Origin: Epiperipatus broadwayi
Lineage: Eukaryota > Onychophora > Udeonychophora > Euonychophora > Peripatidae
Assembly: GCA_028023455.1 (NCBI GenBank)
Contig: JAQFVV010006275.1
Span: forward strand, 1,493,279-1,557,278
DNA: 64,000 nucleotides
Reading direction: 5' to 3'
The translations under genes and the position numbers were made by a program. The notes beneath the pieces were generated by a model that saw nothing but the letters and a program-made list of their open reading frames with translations, made no database searches and had not been told where the DNA came from. Of the stretch, positions 13,857 through 26,490 are shown in pieces (the stretch's first letter is position 1; the number at the start of each line of letters is the position of its first letter).

Positions 13857-14108
13857 TTATAATTTATCCACTCTACTTTGAACGCTTTTTAACAAAAAAA
13901 TTTTTATTGTACATATATGAATGCACAGTCTTATGTGATGACTGTCCTGCAGTCTTCTTCAAAATCACTTTTATTTCAATTTAAAAAAAATAAAGTAGTG
14001 ATTCTGAAGAAGACTGCATGATAGTCAAAACATGAGATTGTGCATTCATATATGTACAATAAAAAGTTTTTTGCAAAAAAGTGTTCAAAGTAGAGTGGAT
14101 CAATTGCA
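13857..14108. mobile_element. Foldback element, 250 bp, related to the 1.5-kb palindrome
   Basis: Arms 13863-13965 and 13995-14105 are inverted copies: ATCCACTCTACTTTGAAC on the left matches its complement near 14082-14100, and TGTACATATATGAATGCAC matches its complement at 14039-14060. Each arm carries the same motif as the 1.5-kb palindrome: CTGAAGA, stem GACTG/TAGTC, loop CATGA, then AAAA at 14004-14030 (+), and a mirrored copy at 13936-13962 (-). CTGAAGA still fits the hammerhead CUGANGA core, but the GAAA box and the cleavage triplet are damaged. Confidence 0.8.
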
Positions 14109-14278
14109 TTTTTATAAGATATTACAGCAAAATAAAGGAAGTGGTGAATTTGGTAATATACAATTAATTACATTTAGTAAAATCATTTAAAATGGAAATG
14201 AATGAGGTCCATTATGCAATTCTTTCATATAAATTATAATAAACAATAAAAAATTATATACAACATATATATATTAGT

Positions 14279-14447
14279 CCATAAAAAGCTTTTTTGGCAC
14301 TTGGTTTTGTGCATGTTTTTAAACATTAAGCATCTATTTTAATGTTAACCAATTATTGTAGACTGAACACTCTAATTGGTTAACATTAAAATAGATGCTT
14401 AACATTTGAAAAGAGAACAAAACCAAGTGGTGAAAAAGCTTTTAAGG
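14279..14447. mobile_element. Palindromic MITE, 169 bp
   Basis: Near-perfect inverted arms: the left arm reads AAAGCTTTTTTGGCACTTGG, then AAGCATCTATTTTAATGTTA; the right arm is the complement of both. A spacer of about 17 bp separates them. I saw no hammerhead core and no clear target-site duplication. Confidence 0.75.
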
Positions 14448-17400
14448 AATAATTATTATTAATATATTTATGTAACTGTTGTAATATTTACTAAAGCTGT
14501 AACCTCAAGAATGTGCGCATAAAAATGCGATAGTAGGGATCTCTACAGGTCTTAACCACAGGCTTACATTTTGGAAGAAAAAAGGGGAACCTCTCTTTAC
14601 TTCAACCTACTTTCTTTATAAATAGGTGAAGCTGAAGCAGTTAGATCTGAGAGCATGAAGGTATTCAATATTTCACTGATTAAATCCACATGTAATTTAT
14701 TATTATTTATTAAGTTTAGTATATTTTTTGATTTATATATTTCTTGCCTGAGATAAAACTTGTCTGCAGTTAGAAAAGAACTAAGGTTATTATTTATAAC
14801 TATAATTATCTGTGTATAAATTTATTTGATCATATATACATACATTTCTCAATAATAATAATTATAATATGAGTATTCAGAATTAACATATAAATGCATA
14901 AGAAAGAATTTTAAATATAAGTATTTTAAATATAGGAATATGCATGCTTATATGTTAAATTGCATTTCTCTTACAAATATTTGAAGCAGATATTTACCTA
15001 TAGTCCTACACTAATTAATAAAGTTCATGTATACATATATATTAATGGCATCAATACAGTGTAAAAATTACCATTGATTATAGTTTAGAAATTAATAAAT
15101 ATAAAATTTTAAAAATCTATTTAATTAGCACAAGGAAATCTCACATGATTAAATAAATCGTGCCTCAGTAATCAATTGTAAATCAAGGATGTGGTTTGAG
15201 AAGTTGTTTTTTTTAATCAATAACATTAAATTATTTTATAAAGACAAAAAATATATATATTTTATAAGATAATTTAACAATTATAAACTACCACACAGTG
15301 TATAAAATTAAAAATGTATTTTCTAATTTGATTGCAAAAATTAAGCATAAATAAAAAAGTACTCAATCTAATCTCAAAATTGATTAAATAGTCTATAATA
15401 CCACAGTTAGAATAGCAATAATGCAGCACCTGAGGTTCCTGGGCTTTTTTAAATAAAGTGAACGCGTAGTAATAATTTAATACTACAGTATTAACTGTTT
15501 ATTTCCAACATTTTTAAAGGATATTCTACTGAAGATTTAAATAAACCTTAATATTAATTTTGTATATTTTTTTTGATAAAGAATTTTTATGCAGTAATAA
15601 CCAAATTAAATATTTATTGTGTTATTCCCTCCTCCCCCATTTCCTTGCTTAATTAAAATACACAATTTTATTCAATGATTTGTTAATTTCCTCTCTCCAC
15701 TTAGCAGTTAAATTTAATCTTTGTTTAAAGATCAACTTCAGTTGCTAAAATAACAAAAGCAATATAATGGCATTTGCAGCAATTAAGCTTATTAATTTAT
15801 TTATAGTATATATACAGACTGTTCCCTACTTACATAGCTCAACATATATAAATCACTATTTATGGAAAAATATTGGATATATTTATAAATAGTAAATTAT
15901 AACATATATTTAAATAAAAACTTTAAATACTTTCCATTATGCTGAATCTTTATGACATAATAAGTGTTATAACTAAACAGGCCTATTTTTTAAAGTTGCA
16001 ACATTAAATACTGTATATACAAATTAGAAAAATTCTAAATATGTTATGCTGTTAAGGATTGAATAATAATTTAATTTGATAGTTGTTGTGTCCTGAGGGT
16101 CTCTAAAGACCAGTCAGGGAGTTAAATAAAAAACAATATACTTCAAAATGTATATATATAGCAAGATTTATTTAATAACAAATAATAATGTGGTAAAACA
16201 ACATAAACAGGTAATAGATCATTAATATTCATATGCTGTTGGGTGAAAATAGTCTTGTTCCACACCAGGAGTAATCCAGTTATTAATTATTTGTGTTTTC
16301 AAATCAAATGTCTCTTGAAACACAAATAAACATATCTAATTTCAAATATAGAATAAATATATTAAAGTTAGCAATATTAGTTCTTATTTTGGCATGCACA
16401 ATTTATAAGTTATATATTAACCATCTCCATTTCCAATTTGTCTCTTGCAGTTTGTCAAGCTTCAGTTAATTACCTTTTGCTCATAATAAACTTTCCAATA
16501 CACAAACAAGAAACTGCTTTTTGCTTGCCATTATTCCATTTTAGTCTTTAATCACTGCTAGTAAGTCTACTAGTCTACCATTGATCATTCTTTACTTGCT
16601 GATCTGTTATTATTTCAAATCAACATTAACTTTACTCCCGTGTAACCATTTTTACTGTTTCTTCCCTATTCATTTACTGGGGGATAAATATATATGATCT
16701 AATTTGTATGTAACTAGCTTTATTTGCATACAAATTCTATTCTAATTTAATGTATAATAATTTTGGGATGATCTCTCCAGTGAATTTCTAGAGCAATTTT
16801 CTAATGAAGAGAATGTTATTAAAGTGAAGAAATCTGTGCATATTTACAAAAATAAATAATCTTTTATTTACATATACAGTTTTATATGTGCAGACATTTC
16901 AATAGTATAAAAGCAAAAGGAAAATATACTTCTTATTAGAAGCAAATGCAATTTTCGTTTTTAGCAGAAAACTATTTTGCTTCCTTGCCCTACTATTTAA
17001 ACAAAAAAAAAAAAAAGAAGTGGAAGATATTTTTTGATCTTTACTAGAAAAGTAAAATTACTTTTTCCAAAATTGAACAATAATTCAACTACACATACAT
17101 ATGCCCAAAATATGTCTTTCTTTAATTATTAACAGTAGAATAATCATTAATTATAAAATTGTTAATTATAGGATATCTCTTATTTTAAATATTATTAGAA
17201 ATATGATTTTTCAAGCAAAATATGTCTTTTTAATTTAAAAAAGTAATGTACACAGACTTTATAAAATATTTTCAATATGGTATTACTTTCATTCCACAAA
17301 AATGTATTTTATTATATAGCAATAAAAGTTTATATATTTTTTTCAACATATACATTAATCAGATTATACAAAAAAATTGTGGAACCTAAGAACTACACAT

Positions 17401-18195
17401 ATTCAATTATTCACTATAAACCTTTTTTTTTTAATTTTATTTTTAAATATCCCCAAATTCCTGATTTCAGAGTAGTTGTTTTTTTTTGAATTTGTGAATT
17501 TTTCAGATTTCACTACTAAATCTATATCCTCTTTATAAATCAAAACTCTCCTGGAAATTAAAACAATTATTAACTTTATTATTTATAGTTTGTATGTACT
17601 GAAATATTTTCTTAAAACTATATAAATTTATTTTAAACTAAGATTCTAATACTTTTAAATACAAATTTTATATTTACATAAGCACAACATTTTTATGTAG
17701 CCATAATAAAAGAATAAATCTAAACAAAATATTATAATTTTGTCTGGATAATGGAAGATTATAAATTAGTGGTGTTTGAATAAATGGTATTCTATCTGTA
17801 TTAATTTATTTATCATATTATATATATTAATATGTGTGTATTAAAGATTAAATAAAAATTATTGCTTAAGTAAATCATAATTCATTCTATGATATAATTG
17901 TGAAAGGTTTTAAAGATTATGAAAGACTAAATACATTTATGCTTAGTTATTTAATTAAATTTTTTTCTTTAATTTTATTTTTAAATATGTACACATATTA
18001 ATTTATTTACATTTGAGACAAAGTAGGAAATGTTATTTAATTAAATTCTAATGCAAGTTAAATTTAAAGGATATCTCATAATTTGGATAGTAGAAATTAT
18101 TAAAACATAGAGAGCTGGACAAATAGTATTCTAACCCCACCACAAATCATTTATAGTACTTTTAAAATCTAGATTTATAACTTAAATCTATAATA
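14448..18195. other. AT-rich DNA, no gene seen
   Basis: No recognisable gene. At 16085-16125 there is a short GC-richer patch (around GAGGGTCTCTAAAGACC, itself a small hairpin). Read on the minus strand, an AATAAA precedes it by some 60 bases, so it might be the end of an old solo LTR. I found no partner LTR or primer-binding site. Confidence 0.5.
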
Positions 18196-18797
18196 TTAGG
18201 AGATCTGAATGAATTCTGCTTTAATGCTATGATTTAAAGCATGGTTGCACAGATCATATATAAACAAATCCTTATTGGAATTAACATTATGTTCTGCAAT
18301 AGAAACCATATCAGTGAAGTGGGGATATGTGAGAAAACTCTTCAGTCTACCCGTATTGAATTTATTCTTACTCTTAAAATAATAATTCAATAAACATGAT
18401 GATGAATATTTAGGATTTGGATCTACTGTATTAATTTTGTTTTTAAATCTAACAATTAGTGTGATTGTTATTATGTTACCCTCTTTAAAATTTTTCTTTG
18501 AAAGAAAAACATGTGTCATCAAAAAATTTGTTGATCTGTGTTCCAAAATATCTATGGGATTTAGTTTTACATATAACAACTAAAAACAATATATATATAT
18601 TTTTGAAAGCATGAAAAATCAAAATGTACCACAAACAAATGAGCCATTGTTCCATATACTACTATATGTGCATCTATTTTTAAAAATAAAGATTTTATTT
18701 GATCAGAAATTTGAAAAGGTGGCCTTGTGAATACTTGATTCTTTCTTGTTACATAGAAACTAATTGGCACTTTGAGTAGCCGGGGGGGGGGGATCAA
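18196..18797 (-). other. Two adjacent unassigned open frames
   Basis: An open frame of 127 codons (18579-18196) follows one of 76 codons (18797-18567), overlapping it slightly in another frame. For DNA this AT-rich, 127 codons without a stop is unusual. I recognise no domain, transmembrane segment or family signature. The upstream frame begins beside an 11-G homopolymer (18782-18792). It may be a remnant of a mobile-element protein or chance; no splice context is evident. Confidence 0.15.
18782..18792 (+). repeat. Poly-G homopolymer (11 G)
   Basis: Eleven consecutive G in otherwise AT-rich DNA. It is the longest G run I noticed in the window. Confidence 0.9.
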
Positions 18798-20011
18798 ATT
18801 TTTATTGCATTACAAATTATAAGGCACTTTAATTCATACATTGGTTAAGCCAATTATGAAAAACAAATTTTATCTAGTAAGAAAAGTCTTCTATTTAAAA
18901 ATTGTAATTACATTTTAGTTTTGACAGTAATCTTCATATTTTTACTGCTAGATAAAGGTTAGTTAATGAATATTTCTAAATGGAACATATATATTATAAA
19001 AATTTAGTCTGCAACTGTATATTCTTTAGCAAGCACTTATTTAGAATAATCATTTTTAACAAATACTTTAATGATTATTAATTACTCTTTATTAGATTAA
19101 AATTATTATATTTCATAACATATAGACATAAAATTTAATTAGTTCAGAAATATCCATCATTTATGTAGGTACATGACAATCTTAAATATATTTTGATTGT
19201 TCAATGCATTCTATTGATTTGCTTGGATATTATATGTTTTAGAACATATAATCTCATGTGTTTGAAATTTAAGAGCAAAGTTGAACACTTATTTTAGAAT
19301 ATATATATAATGATTTCATAAAATACATTAAATGTAGAAATAATACACATTGCATTTAATATTTGAAAAAGTTTGGATTATTGTGTATGTATATAATATT
19401 GGCAGATATTCTTAAGATTAACAAATATATATATATGTTTAATAATTGTAGTAAGGGTTTAATAAATTTAAAAATAAAAATTAGAATCTCCAGTATTGAG
19501 CTTATCAAATTTAATTGGACTGAAGCAGATGAGATACATCTGGTATAATTTTTGAAGAAAAAAAAAGACCAATAGAATATAATTATTTCATTTAGATAAA
19601 TTTTAAAGATGGTTGTTAATTTAAATCAGGAAATTAAAACATATTTCATATCTAGATTATTTTTGTGTTATTTAAATTTTGTAAAACTTTAGAAAAAGAA
19701 TTTAAGATTATATATTTAATACATATAACCAATATAAGATAATTCTGATAAATATGCATGTCAGAATAAATGCAAATTAGTACATCACCTATCCAAAGCA
19801 CCATGTTTTAATGGCACACAATTAAATAAATAAAAAAATACATTATGAAAATATTATTGTTTCTATTCTCTTTCAACATTTCCTTTTTGAATAACTTGTT
19901 ATTTAAGATTTATTTTATCCTGACAAAAATTTATAAGAATTGATAGTCTCTCTCTTTAATTAGACATCTGTGTATTAATTAATATAAATATTACTATTAT
20001 CCTGCATGTTT
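18798..20011. other. AT-rich DNA, no gene seen
   Basis: Nothing recognisable; a 61-codon frame at 19363-19548 (+) has no domain signature. Confidence 0.5.
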
Positions 20012-20115
20012 TAGTGTAGTTTGTAGAGCTTCTGACTTGGGATTGGAGGTCCCAGGATTGATTCTGGCTCTCAAACTTCTTACCAAATCCCAAGCGATAA
20101 AGCTATATGCCTTTT
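20012..20115 (+). mobile_element. tRNA-derived SINE, family B, copy 1
   Basis: The copy has a degenerate Pol III A box (TAGTGTAGTTTGTAGAGC), the anticodon-side text CTGACTTGGGATTGGAGG, and a B box (CAGGATTGATTCTGG). A family-specific body follows, ending ATAAAGCTATATGCC. The same order of blocks recurs at 31421-31580, and the head alone near 59588. It is a retroposed pseudo-tRNA head with tail, not a functional tRNA gene: the stems do not close. Confidence 0.75.
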
Positions 20116-21521
20116 TTAAGGTTAAAATTAATCTACACAATTTGATTAAAAGTTATATTTGATTTGGTATAAATATAAGATTAATTATGTTAATTTATCA
20201 TCATTAGTCTTTTTAGATTACCAATTATGGCATATTAAAAATAATTACATTATAAATGTTCTGTATTTTTACCAGTTAGGTTTTCTTCTTTTCCTTCACT
20301 AAAATCTATTTTAAAAAACTTTTGCAAACTTTATGTTTGCTGATTTTAGAGATAAATCTCCCTTCTGATTCATACTTCTTGTCTTTAAATAAGTTTTCAC
20401 TTAATTACATACTGGAATAAATGAGGTTTTTTTTGTATGTATGGGGACTATGAAAAAATAAAACTGATTAAAAGAATTTTTAATTCAGAGCTATTCACTT
20501 AAACTGTGTGTTTTTAAATATATATACATTTTGAAATGTGTTTGTATTCAATAGATTAAATAAAAATTATTGAAATAAATCATAATTCTACTAAAATAAG
20601 TCCGATTGCTTGGATTGTACAAGTAGATGAACTATAACGAGTTTGATTAATGGTATTCTATTGCATATAATAGATATATTATTAATAAGGTGGATCCAAG
20701 ACATGGAAATAACATCTAATCTATGAAAAGTCAATTCTGTAAAAGCTGAATTTAATATATATTGTCTTGAATAGTTATCAAAAAATAAAAACACTAAGAA
20801 TTTTAGATCTTTATATATTGATAAACATTTCATTATTATTATAGTATGGCTCTAACTTTGAAATGCTATAATAAATTGTGTAAAAAAAGAGACAAGTAAT
20901 TGAGAATCACATTATCACTCCATAATACTTATCTAAATCTGCCTTGATTTGATGCTATATTTGAAATTCTGATATAAAAAGTGCCTATTTTTATTTTAAA
21001 TATTTGAAATGTTGGCACTTAATTTTACACTATTGCTGTAATTATGTGTTGTGTAATTCTCTGATGGCTTGAAAATTTTATTTTTGATAGAGTTGGTTCA
21101 TTAGCCGAAAGTGTGCTCAAACCTTTACTTAGCTAACATTTGAAATGTTAAAGCAAACCAATTACAAATAGGATAAAGAAAAGAAGAATAACCTGAATAT
21201 TACATTTGATGGAATTATATATATAAGGTCATTTTATAATGTAAGGGAAAGATGAAATAATTAGACAATAATTATATACTATGACTGTGGTAATAGTTAA
21301 TCATCACCCTCTTAATACAATTTACTCTTGCATCTCCATGTTTAGAACTACACCATAAGGATAATGCTTATCAATTAAAAATATATCCTATAACCAAAAT
21401 ATTCTCTTATCCTTCAAAAAAAAGAAGAAGATATTACATTAAATGTAAAATACATCAAATTAACATCACTGAAATTATCCCAAATCTTTGTGTTTACTCT
21501 CAAACTGATTTTTATACAAAT
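20116..21521. other. AT-rich DNA, no gene seen
   Basis: An 80-codon frame at 20591-20833 (-) has no recognisable motif. No other structure noted. Confidence 0.5.
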
Positions 21522-21528
21522 TGCTAAC

Positions 21529-21980
21529 CAGTCCCTACCTTGCATGAGAATAGTACAGTGAAAATTACACTATAGAAATATTATTCATTATTGGATAATC
21601 TCTGGTCTAATGAATGATTGATAAAAATTATTATTATACTTCCATTAAGTGGTTTGTGTCACAGTTGTGAGGGCAGCAAGTTTAACACTTATGAATTAAA
21701 TTGTAGTAGTTTGCTATCTATATATACTAAGCAATGGTAAAGATATGTGTAAGAGATTGTGGTCTGGTCAACTGATGAGTGCTGGTTCAGCATGAAATGT
21801 GCATATTGAGAATTGTACATCTTTTTAATGTTTTTGGTCGTATGTGTATAATTACTTTCTTCCACAAGGTATTAAAAACAGATAGAAAACAATCCCTATC
21901 TTGCATGACAGTAGTGTAGTGAAAATATTATTCATTATTGGATCTCTCTTCTAATAAATAATTAATAAAAATTATTAATA
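21529..21980 (+). mobile_element. Hammerhead retrozyme-like tandem repeat, family 2 (1.25 units)
   Basis: The block starting TTGCATGA at 21540 repeats at 21901, giving a 361-bp unit followed by about 80 bp of a second unit. The unit carries one hammerhead motif (21772-21821). The 7-mer TGCTAAC flanks the array at 21522-21528 and 21981-21987 and may be a target-site duplication. There is no ORF. Animal retrozymes are non-coding tandem repeats of a few hundred bases with one type I hammerhead per unit, which this layout matches. Confidence 0.75.
21772..21821 (+). ncRNA. Hammerhead ribozyme motif, family 2 copy A1
   Basis: CTGATGA at 21772-21778 is followed by a 5-bp stem II (GTGCT/AGCAT, one G-U pair, loop GGTTC). 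GAAA follows at 21794-21797, then a stem III hairpin (TGTGC/GTACA, one G-U pair), then TC at 21820-21821. With the preceding A, this gives the NUH triplet AUC. All core bases are present. Stem I is weak: only two A-U pairs adjoin the core, and a better GACCAA/UUGGTC-type pairing seen in sister copies lies about 14 bases further downstream. Confidence 0.75.
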
Positions 21981-21987
21981 TGCTAAC

Positions 21988-24113
21988 AATTCTTGTTTTT
22001 TATAGTTTGTAAGGTATAAATAAAATAATTTGTTTATAAATTTTCTTATAAAACAAAGCTTGATCTAAAAGCAGAAACATCGAATTAATATTTATTATTT
22101 AATTTGTGCATATTGAATCAATGGGTCATGAAAAATTTAGAATTATTTCTTAGCAGATATAAGGATTTTTTTTTTTTTAAAAAAAGTAAATTATTTCAAT
22201 TGAAATATAACTGACAACTTATATTTACTTTGTTAAATTTATTACATATGCAGTTAAATTAAATAATATTCTATTATATTGCATAACAGATTGTAATTCT
22301 GCTCTGAGCTATCAATCTGGTTTAACTGTTGAAATTTTAAACTCGATGCCCCAGCAGGGAAGCAAAATTCAAAATAAAACTTAATAATAGTAATTAAATA
22401 TTATACATTGCTATTGTTAATGTGTTAAAATTGTTTATTAAGCGTTTTAGTAACTCTCCCTTTGTTTTGTTCGTCTTTAACTATCAGATATACTACTAGA
22501 CACTTCTCACTGTCTAAATCTAAAGCTCCGCAGCTGTTTGGTAGTTCATAGAGGACACCAACTGTCTAACTGACAAACATTTGAAATTTCAAAATAATTA
22601 TGTTATCAGCTGCTTTCGGTATTAAATACAATTAAAAAAGAAACTAATATTAATAGTCATTCTAATATTACTTCTGAAAATTACAAGAGTAAAAGAAGAT
22701 AAATGGCTTCTCAGAAATAAAATGAAAAAAAAGGAAGCAGGCTTGGGATGTCTGGTGTGTTACAGACACTGGACCTTTTATAAATATCTATACTGTATAA
22801 AATTGTTTATAGTATTTTTAAGACTTTTATTAAATATATCATTCTTAAAATGAATGGTATTTTCTATAGTGATTATTATCAGTTATCTGCATATAGCTTA
22901 GGTTAAAACTTTATAAATAAAATAACCTTCCTCTAAACACCATCATAAGAAGAATGTGTATCTTCTTTTTAACTTTATTATCTTGTTTTTATTTTTGGTT
23001 TGCTTTCTTCTATTTATTTTATTTATTGTTATTAGGCACAAATTCACATTATTTCCTGGTGATTATATGAGTAACATTTCCCCAAAATGATCAGTCATTT
23101 GTTGATTTTTCAGGCTGTTCAAAAGTACATTATTAATTAGAGGATAAAGGAATCCATTCCCTCCATTGTTAGTCATTTTCTTCTTTTTTCGTAACCAATC
23201 AACATTGTACATTTTCCTAATAAACATATGATCTTATTTTAATTTGATCATTTATACTTCAAGTAAGAAATCTGTTATAATATGATCAAGTGTCCATTTG
23301 ATCATTTTCTTTGCTGTCAATGGAAATTTCAAAACTAAAAAAAAAAAGCAACACAATTGAGAAAGGTCAATATTTTTCCTCTTTTTTTTTGCAGTAACCA
23401 ACTTTCACATCTACAGAAGTCTCAGAAAATGCTATAGCTTGAACAATTCTGATCTTCATTTTTAAAGATATGCTTCTAGATGTAAAAATAATAATAATCC
23501 AGGTTTCTTTCATTGCTAATTTGCTCTATTGGTCTGTGACAAATCTTAATTATTTGATGTTGAATGATCTAAAGCAAAAAACTATCAACAACTTCTCCTT
23601 TGTTTTGTTTATATTTTAAAAATATCTTACTATTAATGTATTGAGTAATGACAATATGCTGTAGTATTGATAAGTTATATCAAAAATAATAATATAATTT
23701 AAAACCAAGCAGGAGAAAGCATCATAAACTATTCCCATGTCTATATTAAATATTTTATAAATAGAAAGAACATCATTTATCAGATGTCTGTTTAACTTGA
23801 TAACATCAAATAATAATAATTTTACACAAAAACTTTTTAATTTAAATCAGGAGCTCATTAAAACTCTATGATATAATATTCACTATTCAATCACTTCTAA
23901 AAAAATTTATTGGCATAGATTCTTTGGAAGGTTATTAATAATAAAGTATATAAACTTAGAGTAATTAAAAGTGTTAATATTAAAATTATGGTCTTTCAAA
24001 TTAATTAACCAGTTTTGATAACAAACATTGAATAGTACAGAATAAAAACTACTTATATTAGTCATAAGTAAATCTAATTACTAGAATTAAAAGAAAACAT
24101 TTATGATATATAG
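21988..24113. other. AT-rich DNA, no gene seen
   Basis: Somewhat GC-richer around 22330-22570 but with no recognisable coding or RNA signal. Confidence 0.5.
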
Positions 24114-24115
24114 TA

Positions 24116-25015
24116 TTTATGTATTAGTCCATTGGTATGATTTCACATACATATTAGTCTGGCAATAATTTTCTAATCTTGTGATCTCAAAAAATAACAT
24201 CAGCAATCAAAGATTTATTTGGAAAAATGACAATCTACAACATTATTTATTGGAAATGATACAAATGTCTTTAAACATGCCTTTATAATTATCTTTCTCC
24301 ATCTAAACTTAATAAGATTTTTTATTTTGAAAAATGGCCACCTATAACTTTACTTAGGGAAATTTGTGAGAAGTGATAAACTTTTAACAATCTACATTTA
24401 TTACAAGTGGTAAATAAACAAATATATATGTGTGTGTGTGTGTGTAATATCCTATTCTATCTATTTACAAAATGTTTCTTAGCATCACTGCAGTGGACTG
24501 AAGTTTCTTATCTCGAATCATATTTCGCTACAAATGGCTACTCTCTTTTGACAGTCCTGAATGAAACACCACCAATGATTTGCTCAGATTTTTTATGAGG
24601 ACAGGATACCATAATTTTGAAAATAGTGGATTGCATTGTATCCAGTTGTAGTCAGTTCCCAAATTTTAATCATTTAATTTTAGGGAAAAAAAAACATACT
24701 ATGCACATTCAATTTGGCAAGAATTAAAAATGGATAGTAAATCAAATGTTCACATTACTTTTGCCAGATCCTCAATTAGTCATGCCAGCATTCTTTCATG
24801 ACATCATAGCATGGTTTAAATCATAAAATTAGCAGCAAACCCAACATTTTGACCAATAATTTTCATCTTCTCAGAATATTATCTAATATTCATTTAAAAA
24901 AAAATTAATTCATTTCCTTTTTAAAAAAGAAAATGGTAAAATATGTTTAATTTGGTCTTTATATACACATTTGTTTGTGCCAGCCATTTTCATCATAACC
25001 AGTCTAATACATAAG
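24116..25015 (+). mobile_element. TIR element, TA-flanked, copy 1 (about 900 bp)
   Basis: The left end TTTATGTATTAGTCCA and the right end, whose complement reads CTTATGTATTAGACTGG, are inverted repeats flanked by TA (24114-24115, 25016-25017), as for Tc1/mariner-like insertions. An inverted second copy lies at 48274-48928. The two share a 480-bp internal block, including matching reading frames (WTEVSY, then a TN-YSL-T-LN pattern) at 24407-24598 (+) and 48593-48375 (-). No DDE/D transposase motif is visible, so it is probably non-autonomous. A (TG)n microsatellite lies inside at 24429-24445. Confidence 0.8.
24429..24445 (+). repeat. (TG)n microsatellite
   Basis: Seventeen bases of alternating T and G inside the TIR element. 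Confidence 0.9.
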
Positions 25016-25979
25016 TACCAGATATCCTTATGTTGTGCTTACATATATCAAACAAAGCTGCACATGATTTTTGTAACTTACATTGAATCTGTTTCATAGC
25101 AACATTCTGAAATCCTTAAATCATCGTTCATTACAATGAGTTTTGATTTTCTAACAAGTATTGCTTTTTCAGAATTTGTATATTAAAGACCAATTAATCA
25201 GTATCAGAATTTTTTTTAGAAGTGTGTGTTTTCTGATTTCTGTTGAGAATAGATATAACATTAAAAAAACTATATATTCTTCCTCTCATAAACCAGATTT
25301 TTCTATTTCCTGTAGGTTCTTATAAAATAAATTATGTGCTTATTCTCACAATATGAAGTCCTTCATTAATAACAAAACTCTAGTTTTGATAAAAAATTTC
25401 CTTGAAAAATTTTTAAGGAGTACAAGTCTTTAAGATCTCAAAATACTTTTCGTATAATAATAAGTTGATCTTAGTATGGAGAGATAAGTTCATAATCTCA
25501 TTTAATTGCAACATTAAATTTTTTAATGCAATTGAAAATAAGTTATTTTTTTTTTGGGATTGCTATAAAATAAAAGGGCTAGTAAAAATACTAACATTAC
25601 ATAATCATCATTGATTACTATGGCTTGCACTGGGTGACACTACTGTCTGGAGAATTTGTTACCATTTTAAAAATACTGTAGAATCAGAAAAGTGTTATGA
25701 GTCAGTGACACATCAAAAGTTGTTTCCTATCTGATTTACACTAGAAGGAAAAACAATTTTCCAATTCATGGTGAATACACTTTTTATTATCATTTTATTT
25801 AAAATTATAACTAATTAAAGCTATATTTCTAATATTATTTAAAAATGTTTATATTTAAGTTAATATTTGAATTTCTGAGATTTCTACAAAGCATATTTTA
25901 TTTACATAAGAAAATATTTATTATATAAGTACTTCTTTAAATATAGTCAATTAGGTTTATAAATTTTAATTGTATAAAC
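25016..25979. other. AT-rich DNA with a fragment of the hammerhead foldback family
   Basis: At about 25611-25655 a fragment matches the terminal segment of the 28.6-kb foldback family (ACACTACTGTCTGGAGA preceded by TGATTACTATGGCTTGCAC). Nothing else is recognisable. Confidence 0.6.
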
Positions 25980-26482
25980 CAGTGGTCAGCAACCTTTTAG
26001 ATATTGCAGATCACCAACATAATTTTTAAAGGTATGAATTAATACAAGCATTGAGTATGATATACATATTTATATATTAAAAATTAGTGTGACATTTGCT
26101 GCTCTCCTTGGCTCCTATGATGTCTCCACAATACATAAAGGAGCTACTAGTCAAATTTGATTTCTAGTCAATTGTACAGGAATTGGTATTCTTATTTTGT
26201 TACTTTTTCAATGCCACTGATTGAGTAGGGGTTAATTAAATTCCTTTGGGGTAGATGTTTTGCAAATCACAATAGTATTTTGTATCAAATCAATTAACAA
26301 TATAATGTTCTTGTTCTATTTTACATATAATAATACAGCTTAAACAAAACTTATTTTTTATTTAAGAATTTATTACATGAGCTTAGCAAATTTAAATAAT
26401 ATCTGAATTTCTTTGTGGACCATTAAAATGATGTCATGGACCACCAGTGAGTGGTCTGAGTATCACCAGTTGCTGGCCACTG
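25980..26482. mobile_element. Non-autonomous hAT element (503 bp)
   Basis: The left terminus CAGTGGTCAGCAACC and the right terminus (complement CAGTGGCCAGCAACT) are hAT-type inverted repeats. They are flanked by 8-bp sequences GTATAAAC (25972-25979) and ATATATAC (26483-26490), which match at 6 of 8 positions, as expected of an old 8-bp duplication. Subterminal text (GATCACCAACATAATTTTTA and GTGGACCATTAAAATGATG) is typical of Charlie-like hAT MITEs. There is no transposase. Confidence 0.85.
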
Positions 26483-26490
26483 ATATATAC

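Noticed and set aside
13860-14030. Active hammerhead in the 13.9-kb foldback
   Set aside because: The core and stem II fit, but GAAA is mutated in both arms, the nearest triplet is GUG, and no stem I forms.
16085-16310. Solo LTR on the minus strand
   Set aside because: There is a TGT/ACA-like edge and an AATAAA, but no paired LTR, TSD or primer-binding site was found.
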